Origin: Pseudomonadota bacterium
GTDB lineage: Bacteria > Pseudomonadota > Gammaproteobacteria > Burkholderiales > Casimicrobiaceae
Length of the DNA: 42,815 nucleotides
Direction of reading: 5' to 3'
NCBI GenBank assembly: GCA_009786025.1
Contig: WQUA01000018.1
Location: 1 to 42,815, forward strand
The position numbers and the translations under genes are program-made. The notes beneath the pieces were generated by a model that saw only the letters and a list, made by a program, of their open reading frames with translations, did no database searches and was not told where the DNA came from. The stretch's first letter is position 1. Each line of letters begins with the position of its first letter. Positions 8,158-16,997 of the stretch are shown here, piece by piece.

Positions 8158-8776
8158 CCAGCAGTGCTTTTAATGCCGTACGATCCAGCGTGCGGTGCGG
8201 CGGTTTACCGCGCTGTTGCCGGGCGATCGGCGTGTCGATACGCAGCAGGACTTCACTGGCGCCATCGTCGGCTCGCAGCATAACGCTTTGGGTGGCGCCG
8301 GCGCTTTTGACAGAATTGACAGAAGCGGCAGCGGCAAGGGGCTGATAGCGAATGCTTTCATCAATCAATCGCAGTTCCACTGCTTTGGAATCTTCGGCGA
8401 TCAATTCGAGGCGGATGTCCTGGTGTTCGCCGCCCCAGCCTTCAGCGAGTGCGCCGTAAAGTCTTGGCGAGAAAGCGGCGAGGCGATTCATCCAGACCAG
8501 CGCCTGAAGTCGGCGGGTACGCAGTTGTGAAACATGAGCGTCGCCGCCGAACAATGACTGGTGTTCAAAGAGCGCGGCTTCGATTTCATCGTTACCGGGC
8601 AGCGCGCTGTTTTCCGGCAACAACAATTGGCGGGCAGCTTTGCGCTTGGCGTCGCGCCAGTCGGTGAGCCCGTGTTCGAGGATCAGCACGGCAGCGGTTT
8701 GGGCGATCCGGGTGCGTTGTTGCTGTTCCGCTCTGGTTTCCTGCCTTGATCGGCCTGAACGGGTGTAGTGTACCAT
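8138..8776 (-). CDS. Conserved hypothetical protein downstream of mrcA
   Basis: 212-residue soluble protein with no signal peptide or membrane segment. The visible N-terminal block (RIAQTAAVLILEHGLTDWRDAKRKAARQLL, split here by eye as a helical region) and an 'LPGNDEIEAALFEHQSLFG' segment resemble a conserved betaproteobacterial hypothetical family, but I cannot name a function. It starts 15 bases after the mrcA stop and is probably cotranscribed with it. No good ribosome site is seen before the ATG. Its last codons (SDTRD, stop TAG) lie in an intergenic repeat. Confidence 0.75.
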
Positions 8777-8791
8777 CGGGCGCGCTATTGG

Positions 8792-11098
8792 TTAGAAAAT
8801 CCGTTCGAGCGAGCGCTTGTTTTCCGGCGGCGGGGTTTCTTCCGGCTGGAATTCGCTGTAGAACCATTCTGTAGCAGAGTTCTTATCGCTGCGTTGCCCG
8901 GTTTCAGGGTCGATATGAACGGAGACAACATGTGGCGGCGGTTCGAGCGGCGTCTCCGGCATATTCTTGAGCGCGGTCTGCATGAATGAAATCCAGATCG
9001 GCAATGCCGCTACTGCGCCGGATTCGCGGTTGCCCAGTGATTTGGGTTGGTCGAATCCGATCCAGGCGACGCCGACCAGATTGGCATTGAAACCACAGAA
9101 CCAGGCATCGACGGAATCGTTGGTAGTGCCGGTTTTACCGGCGAGGTCGTGGCGCTTCAGTGTCATCGCCCGAACGGCGGTGCCGCGAGCGACGACATCG
9201 CGCAGCATCGTGGTCATAATAAAAGCATTGCGAGGGTCAATAGCCACCTGTCGGGTTTCGCTTTCCGGTAACTCGGGGCGGGTGTAAAGCGTGTTGCCGC
9301 GGGCGTCGGTGATGCGATCAATGAAATAGGGGTCGATGCGGAAACCGCCATTGGCAAAAACGGCGTAAGCGGTGGCCATTTGCATTGGCGTTGCCGAACC
9401 GGCGCCCAGCGCCATCGTCAGATAGGGGGGGTGTTGCTTGGCTGAAAACCCGAATTTGGTGATGTAGTCCTGAGCGTATTGTGGAGTGATTGCTTGCAGC
9501 ACGCGGACGGTGACCAGGTTCTTCGACTTGGCCAACGCTGTGCGTATCGGCATCGGGCCTTCATATTCGCCGCCGTAGTTTTTCGGTTCCCAGTCCTGGC
9601 CGCCGGCTTCTTCGGCAGGAACGAAGAACGGGCCGTCGTTGACGATGGTTGCTGGCGAAAATCCCTTTTCCAGCGCCGCCGAGTAGATAAACGGTTTGAA
9701 CGACGATCCCGGCTGGCGCATGGCTTGGGTAGCATGGTTGAATTGGTTACGCTCAAAATCGAAGCCGCCAACCAACGCCAGCACTGAGCCGTTTCGCGGG
9801 TGAAGCGCAATGAATGAGGATTCAACCTGCGGCAGCTGGCTGATCGCCCACTGGTCTTTGTCTTGAACGACGCGAACAACCGCGCCGCGCCGTAGCCGGA
9901 TGCCGGCCGGCGCTTTCGGTGGCAATGAGGCCTGGGCGAAACGCAGTCCGGCGCCAGCGATCTTGGCGATGACGCCGTTGGAAATCAGCACGCGAATCTG
10001 CTCGGCGCTGGCGTCAAGGACGATGGCTGCGAGCAGATTGTCGTGGTCGGTAAGGTCTCGAAACGCCTGCTCGATAATATCCGGGTCGTCTTCAGCGAAG
10101 GGATCGGGTAGCTGGACATAGCCTTCCGGACCTCGGTAGCCATGACGGCGGTCATAGTCCATCACACCCTGACGGACGGAACGGTAGGCAGCCTCCTGCA
10201 TTTCCGCCGAAACTGTGGTCCAGACGGTCAGGCCGCGGGTATAAGCATCTTTGCCGTAAACTTCGAAAGCTTTCTGGCGCGCCATTTCGGCAATGTATTC
10301 GGCATGCTGCCCCGAACGTTCGCGGGAGCTCAGGAGACTCTGGCGGACGTTCAAAGGCTCGTTTTTGGCAATGTTGAACGCTTTATCGTCCAGATATTTC
10401 AGTTCATGCATTCGGCGTAGCACATAAGCCTGCCGCCATTTGGCGAGCTGTGGATTGACCAGCGGGTTGTATTTGGAGGGAGCCGCCGGCAGCCCCGCCA
10501 GCATCGCGGCTTCCGCCGGGGTGATATCGGCCAGATTTTTGCCATAGTAAATCTGCGCGGCGGCAGCGAAGCCGTAGGCGCGTTGCCCCAGAAAAATCTG
10601 GTTGATGTACAGCTCAAGAATCTGGTCTTTCGGCAGGTTGGCCTCGATCTTCCATGCCAGCAACGCTTCCCGTAATTTTCGGGTCAGGGTCTTTTCCCGC
10701 GTCAGGAAAAAATTACGGGCAACCTGCATGGTGATGGTGCCCCCCCCCTGGAGCTTGTTTGAGGTCAGGTTGGCGATGGCGGCGCGCAGGATGGAAAGGT
10801 AATCAATGCCGCCATGCGAGTAAAACCGTTCGTCTTCGGCAGCCAGAATGGCGTCTTTGAGGACTTGTGGAACGTCGTTAATGCGAACGACCGAGCGCCG
10901 CTCCTCGCCGAATTCTCCCAGCAGGACACCTTCTTTGGAAACGACCCGCAGCGGAATTTTGGGCTGGTAATCGGTCAGCACGTCCAAATCGGGCAGCGCC
11001 GGGTAGAGCAGGGCGATGACAAAACCGCCCAATAAGCCTGCTACCAAGGCCAGACCCAGCATGACGGAAAAGAGATAAAGAAGCCACCGGGTTATCAC
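8792..11098 (-). CDS. mrcA: Penicillin-binding protein 1A (bifunctional glycosyltransferase/transpeptidase)
   Basis: Inner-membrane class A PBP that polymerises and cross-links peptidoglycan. A single N-terminal membrane helix (residues 5-30) is followed by the glycosyltransferase domain with catalytic Glu88 in AAEDERFYSHGGID and the GGGTITMQVARNFFL block. The transpeptidase domain has the SxxK motif in QPGSSFKPFIYSAAL, SxN as AKSKNLVTVR, and KTG in AGKTGTTNDSVDAWF. Length (768 residues) is normal. The start is a GTG at 11098; no strong ribosome site is visible, and an ATG 12 codons later would cut into the membrane helix. It is divergent from pilM, an order shared by many proteobacteria. A possible minus-strand promoter is TTGACT near 11135. 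Confidence 0.97.
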   Translation of the reverse strand: MITRWLLYLFSVMLGLALVAGLLGGFVIALLYPALPDLDVLTDYQPKIPLRVVSKEGVLLGEFGEERRSVVRINDVPQVLKDAILAAEDERFYSHGGIDYLSILRAAIANLTSNKLQGGGTITMQVARNFFLTREKTLTRKLREALLAWKIEANLPKDQILELYINQIFLGQRAYGFAAAAQIYYGKNLADITPAEAAMLAGLPAAPSKYNPLVNPQLAKWRQAYVLRRMHELKYLDDKAFNIAKNEPLNVRQSLLSSRERSGQHAEYIAEMARQKAFEVYGKDAYTRGLTVWTTVSAEMQEAAYRSVRQGVMDYDRRHGYRGPEGYVQLPDPFAEDDPDIIEQAFRDLTDHDNLLAAIVLDASAEQIRVLISNGVIAKIAGAGLRFAQASLPPKAPAGIRLRRGAVVRVVQDKDQWAISQLPQVESSFIALHPRNGSVLALVGGFDFERNQFNHATQAMRQPGSSFKPFIYSAALEKGFSPATIVNDGPFFVPAEEAGGQDWEPKNYGGEYEGPMPIRTALAKSKNLVTVRVLQAITPQYAQDYITKFGFSAKQHPPYLTMALGAGSATPMQMATAYAVFANGGFRIDPYFIDRITDARGNTLYTRPELPESETRQVAIDPRNAFIMTTMLRDVVARGTAVRAMTLKRHDLAGKTGTTNDSVDAWFCGFNANLVGVAWIGFDQPKSLGNRESGAVAALPIWISFMQTALKNMPETPLEPPPHVVSVHIDPETGQRSDKNSATEWFYSEFQPEETPPPENKRSLERIF

Positions 11099-11158
11099 GT
11101 TGAAATAAAGCCTATCGAAAAATTCAGTATAGTCAATATGGGTATTTTGTAGCCGGGC

Positions 11159-11187
11159 TTACAACACTTCGTAAAAAAACTTAGAAT
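11159..11187 (+). promoter_or_regulatory. Predicted sigma-70 promoter of the pilMNOPQ operon
   Basis: TTACAA (11159-11164), 17-base spacer, TAGAAT (11182-11187), in an AT-rich divergent region. The pilM ATG is about 70 bases downstream. Read by eye. Confidence 0.5.
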
Positions 11188-11259
11188 ATTTCATTGTATT
11201 CGAGACTTACACGCACATTTTAATGTAGATTGATAAAAAATATTCACTCGCTCTGAATT

Positions 11260-12339
11260 ATGTTAGCCGATAAGCTTTCCTCGTTGTTTGGGGGCCGATC
11301 TTCGACACTGATCGGGGTCGATGTCGCCACGACCTCGATCAAACTGGTCGAGTTGTCGGGTCGCAATGGAAAATTCCAACTGGAGCGCTATGCGATCGAG
11401 GGGCTACCCAAGGATTTTGTACAGGACGGTAATATTACCAATATCGACCAGGTTAGCGCCATCCTCAAGCGCGGGCTGAAGCGGCTGGGGAGCGGTTCCC
11501 GGGCGGTGGCCTTGGCGTTGCCGTCGGCAGTGGCGATCACCAAGAGGATTACAGTACCGGCCGACCAGAAAGAAGAAGATTTGGAGTTGACGGTGGAGGC
11601 CGAGGCCAATCAGTCGATTCCCTTTCCGCTGGATGAAGTGAACTTGGACTATTGGGTTGTGGGGCCAGCGCCAAACATGCCGGGAGAGGTCGAAGTGCTG
11701 ATCGCGGCGGCGCGTAAGGAAAAAGTTGACGATATTGTGGCGCTGGCTGAAGGCGCTGGCGCCAAGGCACAGGTGGTCGATATTGAGGCGCTGGCGGTGC
11801 AAAATGCTTACGCAGCGATGGCTTCGTCGTTGCCGGGAAAAGCGCGGGGCCAAAATGTGGCGTTGTTCGACATCGGCTCACAAAATACCCATTTTTATGT
11901 TTTCCACAATAAAGAGCTTCTGTTTTCAAGAGAGCTGGATTTCGGTGGCAATCAGTTGACGGTTGAAATTCAGCGGGCGTTCGGGTTGCCGCAATCGGAA
12001 GCCGAGGCCGCCAAAAAAAGCGGCGGCTTGCCGGACAGCTACAAGAAAGACGTTTTGCAGCCGTTCACCGAGAACATCGCGATGGAAATCGCTCGCGCCC
12101 TGCAATTCTTCAGCACCACAACGACGTATGGACAAATCCAGCAAATTGTTCTGGCGGGGGGCTGCGCGTTGATTCCGGGGCTTGAAAAAGCAGTGGCGAA
12201 GCAAACCGGGGTGCCGGTGACGGTCGCCAACCCCTTCGCGTTAATGAAAGTTGCCGGGCGCGTGCGCGCGCAGCAATTATCCCAGGATGCGCCGTTGTTG
12301 TTGACGGCTTGTGGTCTTGCTTTGCGGAGTTTCGAATGA
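11260..12339 (+). CDS. pilM: Type IV pilus inner-membrane platform protein PilM
   Basis: Cytoplasmic actin-like ATPase-fold protein that binds the N-terminal tail of PilN and links the pilus motor to the alignment complex. Fold motifs are IGVDVATTSIKLVELS near the N-terminus, VALFDIGSQNTHFYVF in the middle and IVLAGGCALIPGLEKAV near the end. Length 359 residues, typical. It opens a five-gene operon with 4-base overlaps. The ATG at 11260 is the first in frame after the promoter region; no strong ribosome site is evident. Confidence 0.96.
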   Translation: MLADKLSSLFGGRSSTLIGVDVATTSIKLVELSGRNGKFQLERYAIEGLPKDFVQDGNITNIDQVSAILKRGLKRLGSGSRAVALALPSAVAITKRITVPADQKEEDLELTVEAEANQSIPFPLDEVNLDYWVVGPAPNMPGEVEVLIAAARKEKVDDIVALAEGAGAKAQVVDIEALAVQNAYAAMASSLPGKARGQNVALFDIGSQNTHFYVFHNKELLFSRELDFGGNQLTVEIQRAFGLPQSEAEAAKKSGGLPDSYKKDVLQPFTENIAMEIARALQFFSTTTTYGQIQQIVLAGGCALIPGLEKAVAKQTGVPVTVANPFALMKVAGRVRAQQLSQDAPLLLTACGLALRSFE

Positions 12340-13007
12340 GTCGGCCGCGTATCAACCTTCTTCCTTATCGTCAGGAAAAGCGCGCGCGAAAACAGCGCGA
12401 GTTTACAATGATGATGGCGCTCGCTTTCATCGCGGGGGCAGTGATTGTGTTTGCCGCCTGGAAATGGCTCGATAGCATGATCGAAACTCAGCAAGCGCGT
12501 AACCAGCTTCTCAAGGACGAGATTGCCAAGCTGGAAAAACAGATCAAGGAAATCGACAAGCTGCGAGAAGAAATCCGGCAAGCGGTTGAGCGCAAGAAAA
12601 CAGTTGAGACGTTACAGGCTAACCGTAGTCAGACAGTTCATTTGCTGGATCAGATGGTGTATCAGTTGCCGGAGGGGTTGTATTTGCAATCGCTGAAGCA
12701 AAAAGGCAACACGGTCACCGCCGTCGGCTATGCCCAGTCCAATGCTCATGTATCGGCGTTCATGCGCAATATTGATGCGTCCAAATGGCTGGCCAACGCC
12801 CGGCTGGTGGAAATCAAGCTGACCGAAGTCAAACAGGATCAGCAGACGCCGGGTAAAGGGGCGGTCGTCAAGAAGGGGACGACGGTCAACGAATTTACCC
12901 TTAACTTCGATGTCAAAACGGCGGCGGAGGCCGAGGCGAAAAAACCGGCGGGGCAACAAGGGCAAAACGCAGGGCAAGGCACAGGACAAAGCGGGGGGGC
13001 GAAATGA
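12336..13007 (+). CDS. pilN: Type IV pilus assembly protein PilN
   Basis: Bitopic inner-membrane protein of the PilMNOP alignment complex. The N-terminal MSRPRINLLPYR carries the INLLPYR motif that inserts into PilM. A membrane helix (about residues 25-42) is followed by a coiled coil (QQARNQLLKDEIAKLEKQ...) and a periplasmic ferredoxin-like domain. The Gln/Gly/Lys-rich C-terminus is low complexity. The ATG overlaps the pilM stop (ATGA); the longer open frame from 12309 is inside pilM and is not used. Confidence 0.95.
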   Translation: MSRPRINLLPYRQEKRARKQREFTMMMALAFIAGAVIVFAAWKWLDSMIETQQARNQLLKDEIAKLEKQIKEIDKLREEIRQAVERKKTVETLQANRSQTVHLLDQMVYQLPEGLYLQSLKQKGNTVTAVGYAQSNAHVSAFMRNIDASKWLANARLVEIKLTEVKQDQQTPGKGAVVKKGTTVNEFTLNFDVKTAAEAEAKKPAGQQGQNAGQGTGQSGGAK

Positions 13008-13645
13008 ATCTTACTTTGGGTTCACTGAACTTCCAGGATGCCGGAAGTTGGCCGGGCTGGCAGAAAGCAGTGGTGTGCGCTGCCATTGCCGCTGTCGTCA
13101 TTGTGGCGGGAGGCGTCTGGCTCTACTCCAGTGGAAAATACGAAGAGCTGGAACAGGGAAAACGGGAGGAGATTCGCCTGAAAGCGGATTACACCGAGCG
13201 CAAGGTGAAAACTATCAACTACGATCTCTACGTTGAACAGCTCGAACAGATCCAACGGGAATTCGGAGCGTTGGTGAAAAAGCTGCCGAGTCGTTCTGAG
13301 ATCGACGCTTTGCTGATCGACGTGAATCAGGCCGGGATAGCGCGTGGCTTGCAATTTGAATTGTTCAAGCCGCAACCGGAAAAGAAAACGGGATTTTATG
13401 CGGAAATTCCCATCAGTATCAAGCTGACCGGCGACTATCACGGGATGGGTGGTTTTGTCAGTGATGTGGCGGCGTTGCCACGGGTGGTGATGGTTGGCGA
13501 TATTGCGATTGTTCATAACAACAAAGGGGTTTTGACGATGGAAGCTGTGGCCAAAACCTTCCGCTATCTCGATGAGAAAGAATTGGCCGAGCAGAAGGCG
13601 CAGCAGCCGCCGCCGGGAGCGCAGCAGCAAGGAGCGCGCAAATGA
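13004..13645 (+). CDS. pilO: Type IV pilus assembly protein PilO
   Basis: Partner of PilN in the inner-membrane alignment complex; PilN and PilO form heterodimers through their coiled coils. One membrane helix (about residues 23-42), then a charged coiled coil (LEQGKREEIRLKADYTERK) and a periplasmic domain with GLQFELFKP and the PISIKLTGDYHGMGGFVSD block typical of the family. 213 residues. It overlaps pilN and pilP by ATGA at both ends. Ends in a Gln/Pro-rich tail. Confidence 0.95.
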   Translation: MNLTLGSLNFQDAGSWPGWQKAVVCAAIAAVVIVAGGVWLYSSGKYEELEQGKREEIRLKADYTERKVKTINYDLYVEQLEQIQREFGALVKKLPSRSEIDALLIDVNQAGIARGLQFELFKPQPEKKTGFYAEIPISIKLTGDYHGMGGFVSDVAALPRVVMVGDIAIVHNNKGVLTMEAVAKTFRYLDEKELAEQKAQQPPPGAQQQGARK

Positions 13646-14148
13646 GGCTAAAGTATTATTTCGTTCTAGGTTGTTTGCTGCTGGTCGGTTGCGGCGAACC
13701 GCATGGGGATTTGCGAGTGTGGATGAGTGAGCAGGGAAAAGGCATGCGCGGCAAGATCGAACCGATTCCCGAGGTTCAGGAATATGAGCCGTTCACCTAC
13801 AATGCTTACGATATGCAGGATCCGTTTTTCCCGCGCAAGATCAATACCCAGGAAGATAAAGGCGGACCCGATAAGAAACGCAAGCCGGAACCGCTGGAAG
13901 CGTATCCGCTGGATGGTCTGAAGATGGTGGGAACGCTGGAGCGCAACAAGACGGTGTACGGCCTTATTCAGGCGCCCGGCAAGGACATTTATCAGGTCAG
14001 CGTCGGCAACTATATGGGACAGGATTACGGCAAGATCATTTCGATTACCGAAACGGAGATCCAGCTCAAAGAGCTGGTTCAAGACGGCACGGGCGACTGG
14101 ACGGATCGGTCGAACTCGCTGCATTTGGTGGAATCTGAGAAAAAGTGA
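13642..14148 (+). CDS. pilP: Type IV pilus lipoprotein PilP
   Basis: Inner-membrane lipoprotein that connects PilNO to the secretin PilQ. The signal peptide ends in the lipobox LLVGC (Cys17). A flexible segment (EYEPFTYNAYDMQDPFFP) precedes the beta-sandwich domain, visible from YPLDGLKMVGTLERNKTVY to VGNYMGQDYGKIISITE. 168 residues, usual for the family. Four-base overlap with pilO; the stop shares one base with the pilQ start. Confidence 0.95.
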   Translation: MRLKYYFVLGCLLLVGCGEPHGDLRVWMSEQGKGMRGKIEPIPEVQEYEPFTYNAYDMQDPFFPRKINTQEDKGGPDKKRKPEPLEAYPLDGLKMVGTLERNKTVYGLIQAPGKDIYQVSVGNYMGQDYGKIISITETEIQLKELVQDGTGDWTDRSNSLHLVESEKK

Positions 14149-16400
14149 TGAGGGCGGATATGGCAACGACACTCCAAAGCAACCAACCCATGAAGAGGGT
14201 CACTTCCCATTGGTCTCGAGCGATGGGTCTGGTAGTGGGTTTGGCAATGGGTTTTGTATTGGCTGCGGGGACGATTTTTTCGGCGCCGATCCATGCGCAA
14301 ACCAATCGCCTCGAGAATGTAGCGGTATCCAAGGGCAGTTCCGGGCAGACAATTGTCCGCTTTTCGCTGTCTTCGCCGATCGCGCAGGCGCCGTCCGGCT
14401 TTGCGATTGCGAACCCGCCGCGGGTGGCGCTGGATTTTCCCGATGTGGGTAACGGGTTGGGCGGTGTCAAGCAGACGGTTGACGATGATGTGCTGCGCAG
14501 CCTCAATCTGATTCAGAGCGGCGGAAAAACCCGCGTTGTGATGAATCTGAACAAGCCGCAGCAGTTCAAGACCGACCTCGACGGCAGAACGGTTATAGTC
14601 GTTTTGACCGGAGAAATACAGGATGAAGCAACGGCGACGACGCAACAGGTGCAACATTTTGCTGAAGCCAAGCCCGGCGATATTCAGTACTCGTTGCTGG
14701 ATGTCGATTTTCGGCGCGGCGAAAACGGCGAAGGCCGGGTGGTGGTCGATCTGTCCGACAATTCGGTCGGTATCGATATTCGTCAGCAGGGCAAGCAACT
14801 GATCGTCGATTTTCTGAAGACAGATCTGCCGCACAATTTGGCGCGTCGCCTGGATGTCACCGATTTCGGAACGCCCATCGCGATGATTGACACCTTTGCG
14901 CAGGGTAACCGGACGCGGATGGTGATCGAGCCTAAAGGGTTGTGGGAACATTCGGCCTACCAGACCGACAAACGCTTTACTCTTGAAGTCAAGCCCGTTA
15001 TCGAAGACCCCAACAAATTAACGCAGGGGACGCGCCAGGGATACAAAGGCGACAAACTGTCGCTGAACTTTCAGAACGTCGAAGTGCGGGCGGTGTTGCA
15101 GGTAATCGCCGATTTCACCGGGCTTAACATCATCACCAGTGATACGGTGCAAGGCAATTTGACCTTGCGATTGAAGGATATCCCCTGGGATCAGGCGCTC
15201 GACATCATCATGCAGACCAAGGGTCTCGATATGCGCAAAAACGGCTCGGTGATATTGATCGCGCCGCGCGATGAACTGGCGCTCAAAGAAAAGCAGCAGT
15301 TTGAAGCGCAGCAGCAGATCAGTGATTTGGAGCCGTTGCGAACCGAGATGTTCCAGATGAACTATCAGAAGGCGCATAATTTACAGAAGCTGTTGTCCGA
15401 TCCCAACCAGAAATTCCTGTCGAAGCGGGGAACCGCGGTGGTTGATGAGCGCACCAACATCCTGTTTGTTCAGGATACGGCAGCACGTCTGGAAGAAGTC
15501 AGACAACTGATCCGGAAGATCGACATTACGGTGCGGCAGGTGTTGATCGAGGCGCGAATCGTGATTGCGTCGGACGATTTTAGCCGTCAGCTTGGCGTAC
15601 GTTTTGGTGTGCAAGCCGGATTTTCGTTCAACAATTATTCGATGGGAACGACCGGGTCGTTGGCAACCCAGCCGACAGTAACGATCAATACCGACGGTAC
15701 GGTCACACGCGATACGCGGACGCCGACGCCGTTTGAAATCGCTTCGAGAACGACGCGGGGTGCGGGCTACCCCGGTTATTCCGACAATGGAGGGTTAAAT
15801 GTGAACTTGCCGGCGACCAATCCGATGGGGCAGTTGGCAATGACACTGATCAACCTTGGCTCCGGCAACCTCGTTAATCTCGAATTGTCGGCGATGGAAG
15901 CCGATCACCGCGGCAAAGTAGTGTCAAGCCCGCGGGTGATGACGGCGGACAACCAGAAAGCCGTGATCGAGCAGGGCACGGAAATTCCGTATGTGACGCC
16001 GGGATCGGCCAACAGCCCGGCGACGGTGCAGTTCAAACCGGCCGTGCTGCGCCTTGAAGTGACGCCGCAGATTACGCCGGACAACCGGATCATCATGACC
16101 GTCGATATTCGCAAGGATGCGATCGGACAGATCGTTCAGTTGGGTGGTGGTTTCTCAGTGCCGTCGATCGACACCAAGAATGTCTCGACGCAGATTTCGG
16201 TCAACAACGGTGATACGGCGGTTATTGGCGGCATTTACGAAGAAGAAATCCTTGACTATGTGGACAAAGTACCGTTCCTCGGCGATATTCCGTTGCTGGG
16301 ATACTTGTTCAAAAACACTAACCGGTCGAGCAACAAGACCGAATTGCTGGTATTCCTGACGCCGCGTATCGTCAAGGAGACAGTAGATACGGTACGCTAG
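14148..16400 (+). CDS. pilQ: Type IV pilus secretin PilQ
   Basis: Outer-membrane secretin through which the pilus fibre passes. A signal peptide is visible (GLVVGLAMGFVLAAGTIF, cleavage after IHAQ). Two AMIN domains cover about residues 50-290, then the secretin N-terminal domains (LSLNFQNVEVRAVLQVIADF; the LQKLLSDPNQKFLSKRG region) and the secretin core ending near FLGDIPLLGYLFKN and LLVFLTPRIV. The translation start is ambiguous: ATG 14148 (TGATG with pilP) gives 750 residues; GTG 14145 and ATG 14160 are alternatives. A strong hairpin 57 bases after the stop may terminate the operon. Confidence 0.96.
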   Translation: MRADMATTLQSNQPMKRVTSHWSRAMGLVVGLAMGFVLAAGTIFSAPIHAQTNRLENVAVSKGSSGQTIVRFSLSSPIAQAPSGFAIANPPRVALDFPDVGNGLGGVKQTVDDDVLRSLNLIQSGGKTRVVMNLNKPQQFKTDLDGRTVIVVLTGEIQDEATATTQQVQHFAEAKPGDIQYSLLDVDFRRGENGEGRVVVDLSDNSVGIDIRQQGKQLIVDFLKTDLPHNLARRLDVTDFGTPIAMIDTFAQGNRTRMVIEPKGLWEHSAYQTDKRFTLEVKPVIEDPNKLTQGTRQGYKGDKLSLNFQNVEVRAVLQVIADFTGLNIITSDTVQGNLTLRLKDIPWDQALDIIMQTKGLDMRKNGSVILIAPRDELALKEKQQFEAQQQISDLEPLRTEMFQMNYQKAHNLQKLLSDPNQKFLSKRGTAVVDERTNILFVQDTAARLEEVRQLIRKIDITVRQVLIEARIVIASDDFSRQLGVRFGVQAGFSFNNYSMGTTGSLATQPTVTINTDGTVTRDTRTPTPFEIASRTTRGAGYPGYSDNGGLNVNLPATNPMGQLAMTLINLGSGNLVNLELSAMEADHRGKVVSSPRVMTADNQKAVIEQGTEIPYVTPGSANSPATVQFKPAVLRLEVTPQITPDNRIIMTVDIRKDAIGQIVQLGGGFSVPSIDTKNVSTQISVNNGDTAVIGGIYEEEILDYVDKVPFLGDIPLLGYLFKNTNRSSNKTELLVFLTPRIVKETVDTVR

Positions 16401-16456
16401 CTGCGTGCCAACCACGTGAGACGTTAGCCGCAAGAAATCCGAAAGTTGCTTTACAA

Positions 16457-16490
16457 TGCCCCGATGCAATGGCATCGGGGCAATTTATTT
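16457..16490 (+). terminator. Hairpin with T-rich tail that includes the aroK start codon
   Basis: TGCCCCGATGC (16457-16467), AATG loop, GCATCGGGGCA (16472-16482): a perfect 11-bp stem, followed by ATTTATTTTT. By shape it is an intrinsic terminator for pilMNOPQ. The aroK ATG (16464-16466) is inside the left arm, so the hairpin would also hide that start. Confidence 0.65.
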
Positions 16491-16997
16491 TTGATCGGGT
16501 TGATGGGCGCGGGTAAAACTACCTGCGGTCGGCGCTTGGCGGTGTTGCTCGATAAACCCTTCGTGGATGGCGACGCAGAGCTGGAGCGTCGGTTGGGGTG
16601 CACGGTCTCGGACATCTTTGAAAAAGAGGGCGAGGCCTCTTTCCGGGATCGCGAGCAGGCGTTACTGGCGGAATTGGTGCGGCGCGAAGGCATTGTACTG
16701 AGTACCGGTGGTGGCGTGGTGTTGCGCGAGGCCAATCGGGAGCAGTTGCGAGTCAACGGCACTGTTGTCTATTTGCACGCGACGCCTGACGTTCTGGCAG
16801 AGCGTTTGCGGCAGGTGACGGATCGCCCGCTGCTGCGAGCGGCGGAAGATTTGGTTACTCGACTGGAGAAGCTCTACACCGTTCGTGATCCGCTGTACCG
16901 GCAAACAGCACATTACGTTTTTGAATCTACGGCGGATGTCGTTGGCCACCTGCTTGCTGACCAAGGGTCAGGAAATGGAGATTTTAATGCAGACTGA
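16464..16997 (+). CDS. aroK: Shikimate kinase
   Basis: Phosphorylates shikimate with ATP in the shikimate pathway to aromatic amino acids. The Walker A motif is GLMGAGKTTCGRRLA, with the shikimate-binding DGDAELERR, STGGGVVLREANR and the lid DRPLL. Length is 177 residues. The ATG at 16464 gives the usual short leader (MQWHRGNLFLIG) before the P-loop; an upstream TTG at 16446 is the only alternative. No ribosome site is visible and the start codon lies within a strong hairpin. The last 11 bases overlap aroB. The pilQ-aroK-aroB order is common in proteobacteria. Confidence 0.95.
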   Translation: MQWHRGNLFLIGLMGAGKTTCGRRLAVLLDKPFVDGDAELERRLGCTVSDIFEKEGEASFRDREQALLAELVRREGIVLSTGGGVVLREANREQLRVNGTVVYLHATPDVLAERLRQVTDRPLLRAAEDLVTRLEKLYTVRDPLYRQTAHYVFESTADVVGHLLADQGSGNGDFNAD

